A DNA stretch of 64,000 bases from Bacillota bacterium (GTDB lineage Bacteria; Bacillota; Dethiobacteria; DTU022), in assembly GCA_011389985.1 (NCBI GenBank), contig JAABTH010000004.1:1-64000 (forward strand), in the 5' to 3' direction. Positions 38,252 through 45,985 of this stretch are shown here, piece after piece; position 1 is the stretch's first letter, and each line of letters opens with the position of its first letter. A program made the translations under genes and the position numbers. Under the pieces are notes generated by a model that saw nothing but the letters and a program-made list of their open reading frames with translations, ran no database searches and was not told where the DNA came from.

Positions 38252-39856
38252 TTGGCTTACACAGGTAAATTAGGTGAATTAGTCAAGAAAGTTGAAGAAA
38301 GCAGGACCTCCCGGGTCGGTGTACATTATCCGCGTATGTCTCAGGAGGAACGGCAGGACGTTCTGGAAAATTTTCACCCGGATTATAATAAAAACGGCTT
38401 TCGTAATGTTAAAGTAGGGGTGAATAAGGGCGCCCGTATGCCTGTAGAAATGGCCGACGTATTTGAATCATGGAGCCGTTTACGCGATGTGAATTTGGAT
38501 CTTAATGCGGCACCTGATTATGATGTTGATGTTCTGATCATTGGTGGTGGTGGGGCCGGCGCTTCAGCTGCCCTCGAAGCACACGCAGCCGGTTCAGAGG
38601 TAATGATAGCAACCAAGCTGCGGTTTGGCGATGCCAATACAATGATGGCCCAGGGCGGAATTCAGGCCGCAGACAAGGAAAACGATACGCCGGCTATACA
38701 TTATCTTGATGTTGTCGGCGGAGGACGTTTTGAAAATGTGCCGGAGCTTGCCCGTGCCCTCGTGATGGATGCTCCGCTTGTAATCAAATGGCTTGAAGAT
38801 TTGGGCACAATGTTTGACAAAAAAGACGACGGAACGATGATTACAATTCATGGCGGTGGAACATCAAGAAAAAGGATGCATGCCGCTCGCGATTATACCG
38901 GCGCTGAAATTATGAGGACTTTAAGAGATGAGGTTCTCAACAAACAAATCACTGTTGTTGAGTTTTGTCCTGCTGTAGAAATACTGCTCGATAAAAAAGG
39001 GCAAGCTGCCGGAGCGGTGCTCTTTAACCTTGAGACCGAACAGTACCTGATTGCCAGGGCTAAGACAGTTATTATTGCAACCGGCGGATCAGGAAGGCTT
39101 CATTACAGGGGTTTCCCAACCAGTAATCACTATGGAGCCACGGCTGACGGTTTGATTATCGGCTACCGGGCCGGCGCTAAAACGATTTATGCTGATTCAA
39201 TCCAATATCACCCGACCGGTGGAGCTTATCCCCCGCAGCTGCTGGGCCTGCTCGTTACCGAAAAGACCCGTGGGCTGGGCGCAACACCTCTAAATATCAA
39301 GGGTGAACAGTTTGTATATCACCTTGAGACGCGTGATGTGGAGTCTTCAGCAATTATTCGTGAATGCGATGAACGCGAGCTTGGGGTTCCCCTGCCGACG
39401 GGAATTACTGCAGTATGGCTTGACTCGCCTATTATTGAGTTAATCCATGGCGAAGGAACGATTGAACGACAATTACCGGCGATGATGCGTCAGTTCCAGC
39501 GTTTCGGAGTGGATATCCGCAAAGAGCCCATGCTCATTTACCCAACTCTGCATTACCAGAATGGTGGCCTGCTGATTGATGAAAAAGGTATGACGGCAGT
39601 TGAAAAGCTCTACGTGGCAGGAGAAGCTGCCGGAGGAATTCATGGCACTAACAGGCTTATGGGTAATTCACTGCTTGACATTATAGTCTTTGGAAGACGG
39701 GCAGGAAGACATGCAGCTGCAGTCAGCAAAGATTCTCCTGTGCCTGAGGGATTAAATCTTGAGCATGTGAACGTTTACCATCGTGAATTGGAGGAAACCG
39801 GGGCAGCTGACGAACGTGTCGGACCGATGTTACTGCCCCACTATACACACAGATAA
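38252..39856 (+). CDS. Flavoprotein subunit of a soluble fumarate reductase/succinate dehydrogenase-like enzyme
   Basis: A 534-residue FAD protein of the SdhA/aspartate oxidase family. Residues 1-90 are an extra N-terminal region. The FAD loop is IIGGGGAGAS (96-105). The MAQGGI segment has Asn129 where covalent-FAD enzymes have His (SHT), so FAD is probably non-covalent. Catalytic-site pieces are QYHPTGG, TEKTRGLGATPLN and GTNRLMGNSLLD. The usual C-terminal helical domain of SdhA is largely missing. The start is a TTG about 10 bases after GAGGAGG. Fumarate reduction or succinate oxidation is inferred from fold and neighbours; aspartate oxidase is less likely because of the Fe-S partner. Confidence 0.83.
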   Translation: MAYTGKLGELVKKVEESRTSRVGVHYPRMSQEERQDVLENFHPDYNKNGFRNVKVGVNKGARMPVEMADVFESWSRLRDVNLDLNAAPDYDVDVLIIGGGGAGASAALEAHAAGSEVMIATKLRFGDANTMMAQGGIQAADKENDTPAIHYLDVVGGGRFENVPELARALVMDAPLVIKWLEDLGTMFDKKDDGTMITIHGGGTSRKRMHAARDYTGAEIMRTLRDEVLNKQITVVEFCPAVEILLDKKGQAAGAVLFNLETEQYLIARAKTVIIATGGSGRLHYRGFPTSNHYGATADGLIIGYRAGAKTIYADSIQYHPTGGAYPPQLLGLLVTEKTRGLGATPLNIKGEQFVYHLETRDVESSAIIRECDERELGVPLPTGITAVWLDSPIIELIHGEGTIERQLPAMMRQFQRFGVDIRKEPMLIYPTLHYQNGGLLIDEKGMTAVEKLYVAGEAAGGIHGTNRLMGNSLLDIIVFGRRAGRHAAAVSKDSPVPEGLNLEHVNVYHRELEETGAADERVGPMLLPHYTHR

Positions 39857-41061
39857 TGATCGAAACCGGCAATGAAAATCGCCTTCCACTTGAAGGGCTG
39901 CTTGTCATTGATCTGAGCAGGCTGCTGCCGGGACCCCTTTGCACGATGCTCCTGGGAGATTATGGAGCAGAAGTGATAAAAATAGAAGATGTCGAGGCCG
40001 GCGATCCGACCAGGTTTGTCGGCCCTCTTATTGACGGAACGGGTTCTTTTTTCCGCCAACTTAACCGTAATAAGAAAAGCCTTGCCTTGAATCTGAAAAG
40101 CTCTGAGGGCAGAAAAGTGTTAGAAAAACTGGCAAAGCGGGCAGATGTGCTGGTGGAAGGTTTTCGCCCGGGAGTGATGTCCCGGCTGGGGGTTGGTTAC
40201 GACAGCATTAAGTCAATAAATCCTCGAATTGTCTATGTATCAATCAGCGGTTACGGGCAGCAGGGAGCGTACCGGGAGAGAGCAGGGCATGATATCAACT
40301 ATACCGCCCTGTCAGGTCTGCTTGACCTCAGTGCCGCCAAAGATGGGGTCCCGATAATGCCGGCTGTTCAAATTGCCGATATCGCCGGGGGTTCATTAAT
40401 GGCTGTTAACGGTATTATGTTTGCACTTTATGAGCGAAGTATCAGCGGCAAAGGCAGCTATGTTGATTTGGCTATGACCAGGGGGCTTTTACCCTGGCTT
40501 GTATATGCTGCGTCATCTTTGCAAGATGATGAACTGCCCCGACGAAAGCAGGGTCACATAACCGGCGCTTATGCCTGCTATAACATTTATGAAACTGCCG
40601 ATCAGAAATATATGAGCTTAGGAGCGCTCGAACCTGTATTCTGGCAGCGCTTCTGCGAGTCGGTCGGAAAGCCGGAATGGACACCACTTCAGTTTGACAG
40701 TGAGAGCAGGGAAAAATTAATTTATGAAGTTAAGTTGATATTTAAGAGTAAATCAAGAAAATATTGGATAGAACACTTTACTGCTGTGGATGCCTGCTGT
40801 GAGCCTGTCCTTAACCTTAGTGAGGCAGTTAACCATGAAATAAGCAGGGAAGGGCGTTACTGGCTTGAAAATAATATTGGTGAAGATGAAAATGAATTAC
40901 TGACCGGTTTTCCCATACTTTTTAATGGTTGTGCAGGCAGCATGCGTATGCAGCCGCCCTGTCATGGTCAACACACCAGAGATATCCTGAAAGAATTAGG
41001 TTACAGCGATGAAGTTATTGCAAAAATGGCTGAAAAAAGATCAATATTTATACCCCATTAA
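39856..41061 (+). CDS. Class III CoA-transferase (CaiB/BaiF family)
   Basis: Transfers CoA between carboxylic acids through an enzyme-acyl anhydride on an aspartate. The 401-residue chain has DLSRLLPGPLCTMLLGDYGAEV and VEGFRPGVMSRLGVGY as family segments (the first read in pieces), and the catalytic Asp146 in GHDINYTALSG. The ATG overlaps the flavoprotein stop by one base, which indicates coupled expression. Substrates are unknown; succinate/succinyl-CoA exchange is plausible from context. Alpha-methylacyl-CoA racemases share this fold. Confidence 0.88.
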   Translation: MIETGNENRLPLEGLLVIDLSRLLPGPLCTMLLGDYGAEVIKIEDVEAGDPTRFVGPLIDGTGSFFRQLNRNKKSLALNLKSSEGRKVLEKLAKRADVLVEGFRPGVMSRLGVGYDSIKSINPRIVYVSISGYGQQGAYRERAGHDINYTALSGLLDLSAAKDGVPIMPAVQIADIAGGSLMAVNGIMFALYERSISGKGSYVDLAMTRGLLPWLVYAASSLQDDELPRRKQGHITGAYACYNIYETADQKYMSLGALEPVFWQRFCESVGKPEWTPLQFDSESREKLIYEVKLIFKSKSRKYWIEHFTAVDACCEPVLNLSEAVNHEISREGRYWLENNIGEDENELLTGFPILFNGCAGSMRMQPPCHGQHTRDILKELGYSDEVIAKMAEKRSIFIPH

Positions 41062-41097
41062 ATATTATTCACATGTAACAGGAAGTTTAATTTAATC

Positions 41098-41126
41098 TTT
41101 ACCACGATTCGCTCCCGATCTATAAT
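41098..41126 (+). promoter_or_regulatory. Promoter immediately before nth
   Basis: TTTACC (41098-41103), 17 bases, then a perfect TATAAT (41121-41126). The -10 ends only 5 bases before the first ATG of nth, so the transcript would start almost at that codon. Confidence 0.5.
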
Positions 41127-41131
41127 AATGT

Positions 41132-41818
41132 ATGTCGAAAAAGTCTTATCTAATAAAAATGGCTGATAGAGCGGAGCAAATAAGGATTAAACTGGCCGAA
41201 CACTACCCCCGGGCTAAAACGAGCTTGGTTTTTGAAAACCCTTTTCAATTACTGGTTGCTACCGTATTATCTGCCCAGACTACTGATGAGCAGGTTAATA
41301 AAATAACCGCTCATTTATTTAAAGAAGTCAGATCAGCCCGTGAGATGTCGCTTATGGAGCCGTCAGAACTTGAACCTTACCTGAAAAGTTGTGGTCTTTA
41401 TCGTCACAAGAGCCGCTATCTTATTGAAGCCAGCCGTATTATTATGGAGAAATATAACGGAGAGGTTCCGGACAGTTTTAATGAGCTGATTAAGCTGCCC
41501 GGTGTTGGCCGTAAAACGACAAATGTTATATTAAGCAGCGCTTTCGGTATACCGGCGCTTGCTGTTGATACACATGTTTATCGAGTTTCCAAAAGGCTTG
41601 GACTGGCTGATGGTAAAAATACTGAACAGGTTGAGGAAGAGCTTAAAAAAATCATCCCTGTTAAAGAATGGAGTATCTTTCATCACCATTTGATATCGCA
41701 CGGCCGCAAAATATGTCATGCCCGCGGTCCCCGTTGCGAAAGTTGCTTTTTATTAAGTTTTTGTATCTATGCAAGGGAGAGGGGAATTAGTAATGACCTG
41801 GAAGAAGCTAAAATCTGA
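41132..41818 (+). CDS. nth: Endonuclease III
   Basis: DNA glycosylase/AP lyase for oxidised pyrimidines. The 228-residue protein has the helix-hairpin-helix with the catalytic Lys (LPGVGRKTTNVIL), the catalytic Asp in AVDTHVYRVS, and the four-cysteine 4Fe-4S loop near the end (CHARGPRCESCFLLSFC). The start is uncertain: the ATG at 41132 lacks a ribosome site and lies 5 bases after a TATAAT, while an in-frame ATG at 41159 also lacks one. It overlaps the protease gene by 26 bases. Confidence 0.94.
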   Translation: MSKKSYLIKMADRAEQIRIKLAEHYPRAKTSLVFENPFQLLVATVLSAQTTDEQVNKITAHLFKEVRSAREMSLMEPSELEPYLKSCGLYRHKSRYLIEASRIIMEKYNGEVPDSFNELIKLPGVGRKTTNVILSSAFGIPALAVDTHVYRVSKRLGLADGKNTEQVEEELKKIIPVKEWSIFHHHLISHGRKICHARGPRCESCFLLSFCIYARERGISNDLEEAKI

Positions 41819-44204
41819 AGAACTGCGATTAACTTGTAATGTTGAAGGGATCGATTTTGAAACCACAGCTGAAGTTGCCCCTCTGGAAGGGATGATTGGA
41901 CAGGAAAGGGCGGTTAGCGCAACTGAGTTTGGCCTTCGGGTTCAGGGACAGGGATATAACATTTTCATGACTGGTCAGACCGGTACAGGAAAATCAAGTT
42001 ATGCAAGATCAATTATTGAAAAAATATCAGCCAAAGATCCTGTCCCCGATGATTGGGCTTATGTCTATAATTTTGAGCATCCCGGTGAACCTATTGCTTT
42101 AAATCTTCCGGCAGGAACAGGTTATGAATTTTGTAACCACGTCAAAGAGCTGCTTGAGGATTTGAAAGAAACGATACCCAAAGCTTTTAACAGTGAAGAT
42201 TACGAAAGACAGAAATCAGTTTTTGTAAAAGAGTTTCAGGAAACCAGAAGTGTGCTTCTTGAAGAACTGAATAAAGCTGCCCAAGATCAGGGGTTTGCCC
42301 TGAAAAGGACCAGTTCCGGTTTTGTAACAATACCGCTTAAGGATGGCGAACAGATCAGTGAAGAAGAATATGCTAAACTTGAGCAATCAGAGAAGGATGC
42401 TCTGGAGAAGAAATCAACTGATGTCCAGCTCAAAGCGATGGAGATAATGCGCCGTGTGCAGCGTGTAGAAAAAGAGCTAAAGGAAAAACTGAAGGAACTA
42501 GATCAAAAAGTGGGACTCGCAGCAATCGGACATCTTTTCAGCGAGCTATTGGAACAGTACAGTAAATATCCTGCAGTAAAGAAATACTTAGAAGCATTCC
42601 GGGAAGATGTTCTTTCTAATTTATCTGATTTCAGGGGCGATGATGACGAGCAGCAGAACCCCATGTTCTGGCTGCAGAAACAGAGCCAGGAAAAGGCCGA
42701 TATGCGATACACAGTTAATCTGCTGGTTGATAACAGGGAGACTGAAGGTTCGCCCATGGTCTACGAAACAAACCCATCATACTATAATCTTTTAGGCCGG
42801 GTTGAATATGAAAACCGACTCGGCATGGTTGTGACTGATTTTTCGATGATCAAGCCTGGTGCATTGCATAAAGCTAATGGCGGATACCTGATTCTGCAAG
42901 CCAGGGACGTTTTAACAGCAATGCAGTCGTGGGATGTATTAAAAAGGGTTTTACGGACAGGGGAAATACGTATAGAAAATATTGGAGAGCATTTTGGTTT
43001 GGTTGCCATGGCTACACTGCGACCACAACCGATTCCGCTTGATCTTAAGGTTGTGATGATCGGCAATCCTTATCTTTACCAGATTCTTTATCATTACGAT
43101 GAAGATTTTCGCAAGCTATTTAAAATAAAAGCTGATTTTGATGTTGAAATGGAAAGACGCAACGATAATGTAACCAAGATGGCCGGTTTCATTTCCTTCC
43201 ATTGCAATAAACAACAATTCAGGCATTTTAACCGGGAAGCGGTAGCTGAAATTGTTGAATACAGTACCAGGCTTGCCGAACATCAGGATAAGTTAAGCAC
43301 CAGGTTTAATGAAATTGTCGACCTGCTGTGCGAGGCTGATGCCTGGGCTGATATTGACGGATCTGAACTAGTCGGTAAAGATCACGTGGAAAAAGCGCTT
43401 GAACAGATGGTATATCGCTCAAACAAGTACGAACAGAAGATTATTGAATCTATAAAAGAGGGAGTTATTCTTCTGGATCTGGAAGGTGAAAAAATAGGCC
43501 AGGTTAATGGACTTTCAGTATTAAACCAGGGAGACTATGTTTTCGGCAGGCCTTCAAGGATTACGGCATCAACATATCTCGGGCGCAAAGGTATTATTAA
43601 TATTGAGCGGGAAAGTGATATGAGCGGTAATATTCACAATAAAGGCGTTTTGATTTTAAGTGGCTGTCTCGGGATGCGTTATGGTTCAAAGACCCCGGTC
43701 AATCTGACTGCAAGTCTCTGTTTTGAGCAAACCTATGGCGGTGTTGATGGTGACAGCGCTTCAGCAGCTGAACTTTTCTGTCTCTTATCTAGCCTGGCTG
43801 ATGTACCGTTGCGCCAGGATCTGGCTGTAACCGGCTCAATCAACCAGAAAGGCGAGATTCAGCCAATTGGAGGGGTAAACAGTAAAATTGAAGGATATTA
43901 TCTTGCCTGCAAAGCGGTTGGCCTGACCGGAAAACAGGGTGTAGTTATTCCAATTCAAAACAGATCCAACCTTATGCTCAAAAAAGAAGTGGTTGAGGCT
44001 GTTGCAAAAGGGCTATTTAATATTTACGCCATCAGTACTGTAGATGAAGGGATTGAGCTTTTAGCGGGAATGTCTGCGGGAACAAAAAATAAAGATGGTA
44101 GTTACAGAAAAGGCAGTTTTAATGATAGGGTTGTTAAAAAGCTTGAACGATATTATGAAGTATTGGGCAGTGAAAAAAAGAGCAGGAAAAAGAAAACGAA
44201 CTAA
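41793..44204 (+). CDS. Lon-like ATP-dependent protease (S16 family, AAA_32 type)
   Basis: A 803-residue protein with an N-terminal ATPase region (Walker A TGQTGTGKSS near residue 65) that is interrupted by a long coiled-coil insert (about 130-260), and a C-terminal Lon protease domain. The catalytic Ser is in GVDGDSASAAEL and the Lys in GGVNSKIEGYY. It resembles the YcbZ/LonB-like group rather than classical Lon, because the substrate-binding LON domain is missing. The ATG at 41793 follows GAGAGGGGA inside nth. The lysine-rich end (KKSRKKKTN) may be disordered. Role: probably degradation of damaged proteins. Confidence 0.88.
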   Translation: MTWKKLKSEELRLTCNVEGIDFETTAEVAPLEGMIGQERAVSATEFGLRVQGQGYNIFMTGQTGTGKSSYARSIIEKISAKDPVPDDWAYVYNFEHPGEPIALNLPAGTGYEFCNHVKELLEDLKETIPKAFNSEDYERQKSVFVKEFQETRSVLLEELNKAAQDQGFALKRTSSGFVTIPLKDGEQISEEEYAKLEQSEKDALEKKSTDVQLKAMEIMRRVQRVEKELKEKLKELDQKVGLAAIGHLFSELLEQYSKYPAVKKYLEAFREDVLSNLSDFRGDDDEQQNPMFWLQKQSQEKADMRYTVNLLVDNRETEGSPMVYETNPSYYNLLGRVEYENRLGMVVTDFSMIKPGALHKANGGYLILQARDVLTAMQSWDVLKRVLRTGEIRIENIGEHFGLVAMATLRPQPIPLDLKVVMIGNPYLYQILYHYDEDFRKLFKIKADFDVEMERRNDNVTKMAGFISFHCNKQQFRHFNREAVAEIVEYSTRLAEHQDKLSTRFNEIVDLLCEADAWADIDGSELVGKDHVEKALEQMVYRSNKYEQKIIESIKEGVILLDLEGEKIGQVNGLSVLNQGDYVFGRPSRITASTYLGRKGIINIERESDMSGNIHNKGVLILSGCLGMRYGSKTPVNLTASLCFEQTYGGVDGDSASAAELFCLLSSLADVPLRQDLAVTGSINQKGEIQPIGGVNSKIEGYYLACKAVGLTGKQGVVIPIQNRSNLMLKKEVVEAVAKGLFNIYAISTVDEGIELLAGMSAGTKNKDGSYRKGSFNDRVVKKLERYYEVLGSEKKSRKKKTN

Positions 44205-44287
44205 GTCATCTATTTAAATTTCACTGAAGGTTAGATGCTGACCAGAGAAGTAAATAGAAACAAATTTAAAGGTAAAGAAGGATTAAC

Positions 44288-44746
44288 ATGCATATAGTAC
44301 TAGTTGAGCCGGAAATACCACCAAATACCGGTAATGTGGCCAGAACTTCTGTTATGACCGGCACAAAACTGCATCTGGTTGAACCGCTTGGTTTTTCACT
44401 TTCTGAAAAAGAAGTGAAACGTTCTGGTTTGGATTACTGGTCTTATCTCGATCTCGAAATATATCCTGATTTTTTTACTCTAAAAATTAAATATCCGGAA
44501 GCCCGGTTTCTCTATTTTACAACCAGTGGCACTACCTATTATCACGAAATCAATTACCGGTATAATGACTTTATTGTATTCGGTTCTGAAACAAAGGGCC
44601 TGCCTGCAAATGTTATGGAGCAAGCTGAGAATTTAATTCGTGTGCCCATGGTTGAACAGATTCCCCGCTCCTTGAATCTTGGTAATACGGTTGCCCTGGT
44701 TCTTTATGAAGCGCTGAAGCAACTGAATTTTCCGGGTATGAATTAA
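44288..44746 (+). CDS. trmL: tRNA (cytidine(34)-2'-O)-methyltransferase, SPOUT family
   Basis: Methylates the wobble ribose of certain leucine tRNAs with S-adenosylmethionine. The 152-residue length is typical. The start VLVEPEIPPNTGNVARTS and the knotted C-terminal motifs FGSETKGLP and IPRSLNLGNTVALVLYEAL are diagnostic. GAAGGA precedes the ATG. It is convergent with the AI-2E permease gene. Confidence 0.94.
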   Translation: MHIVLVEPEIPPNTGNVARTSVMTGTKLHLVEPLGFSLSEKEVKRSGLDYWSYLDLEIYPDFFTLKIKYPEARFLYFTTSGTTYYHEINYRYNDFIVFGSETKGLPANVMEQAENLIRVPMVEQIPRSLNLGNTVALVLYEALKQLNFPGMN

Positions 44747-44774
44747 ATTGTCTTCACAGCGCTAATTCGTGATA

Positions 44775-45851
44775 CTAAGAACAGCCACTAAGGTTCGTTT
44801 CTTCATTCTGGCGTTTTTCAAGGTAGTAATGGAAAAGAAGTACTTTAAGCGTAGCAGTGATTGGTATAGCCAGGATAATGCCTACCAAACCCATTAGCTG
44901 ACCGCCTATAAGAACTATAATAATTACGGTTAAAGGGCTTAAATCGGTAGCTTTGCCCAGGAAAACAGGGGTAAACACAAAAGCATCAAGGATTTGCACA
45001 CAAATATATATAATAAGCACAAGGAAAAAGTTCGGAGTTCCCGGCATTATGGTCAGAAGCAGCGCTGGTATGGAAGCAAAGACAGGGCCTATATATAAAA
45101 TAATATTAAAAGTTCCGGCAAGTATTCCGAGCATAAGAGCAAAAGGCATGTCTAGCATAGTCAGACCAAACCAGGTCAGCAATCCGACAAATAGGCACTT
45201 CATCAAAGTTCCACGGATATAAGCCCCAACCTTCTCATCGATAGTGCTTAAAATGTGTACTACATTTTCTTTGTAAATCTGAGGGAACAAGAGGGTAAGG
45301 TTGTGCCTGGCCTTATCAAGATCCTGCACAAGATAAAAAACAAGAAATATGAGAGCAAGGACAATCCACGTCCTGCTGACAACTCCCATTGAAACAGTGG
45401 TCAGGTTGCGCAGAAGCAGCTGCACGTTTCCCGGAGCCTGCCTGATGAATTGATTTGAGTATTCGATAAAACCATCTGTCAGCTGCAGGTTAAAACGTTG
45501 ATCGAACTCTTCTAACTGTGTAACCAGCCTCGGTATTTCTTGAATAAACTCTGTTGTCAGAAATACTGTCAGATGCCGCATCTCGCCGATCAATCCCGGT
45601 ATGAGAAGATAAAAGAGCAGAATTACAAGGACAAGTATGATCAACGAAGCAATCATCGCTGCAAGAAGCGGTCTGAATTTGATGCTGATTAAAAAATTTA
45701 CCAGGGGGTTAATTGTGTAAACAATGAAGATGGCTATGATAATCAGGAATATCACAGGAGCAACTTTTACTATAGACCAGAGGAAAATAAAGACAGCTGC
45801 AGCGATCAGAACAATTTTTAGCGCTAATCGGGTTTCCCGGTCATTAAACAC
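44775..45851 (-). CDS. AI-2E family transporter (membrane permease)
   Basis: A 358-residue integral membrane protein of the UPF0118/AI-2E family with 7 to 8 hydrophobic segments. Family features are the paired helices at the N-terminus, the PxxxF-like loop, and the C-terminal segment GGQLMGLVGIILAIPITA. Members export peptides, autoinducer or act as Na+/H+ antiporters; the substrate here is unknown. The start is a GTG at 45849-45851, 7 bases after AAAGGAG. It is divergent from dnaE. Confidence 0.86.
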   Translation of the reverse strand: MFNDRETRLALKIVLIAAAVFIFLWSIVKVAPVIFLIIIAIFIVYTINPLVNFLISIKFRPLLAAMIASLIILVLVILLFYLLIPGLIGEMRHLTVFLTTEFIQEIPRLVTQLEEFDQRFNLQLTDGFIEYSNQFIRQAPGNVQLLLRNLTTVSMGVVSRTWIVLALIFLVFYLVQDLDKARHNLTLLFPQIYKENVVHILSTIDEKVGAYIRGTLMKCLFVGLLTWFGLTMLDMPFALMLGILAGTFNIILYIGPVFASIPALLLTIMPGTPNFFLVLIIYICVQILDAFVFTPVFLGKATDLSPLTVIIIVLIGGQLMGLVGIILAIPITATLKVLLFHYYLEKRQNEETNLSGCS

Positions 45852-45863
45852 AGCATAACTCCT

Positions 45864-45891
45864 TTGACATGAGCTGTGCCTATTGTACCAT
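45864..45891 (+). promoter_or_regulatory. dnaE promoter, overlapping the divergent permease promoter
   Basis: TTGACA (45864-45869), 16 bases, TACCAT (45886-45891) on the plus strand. On the minus strand an extended -10, TGGTACAAT, covers 45882-45890, so both genes seem to fire from the same 30 bases. Confidence 0.45.
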
Positions 45892-45985
45892 AAAGCATGA
45901 GGTAAAAAAAGTATGAATCATTCAAAGGATCTGTCAGGCAAAAGTAGAAATTTAAATTATTCAGTCCAGAATCGAGGTTAATGGT

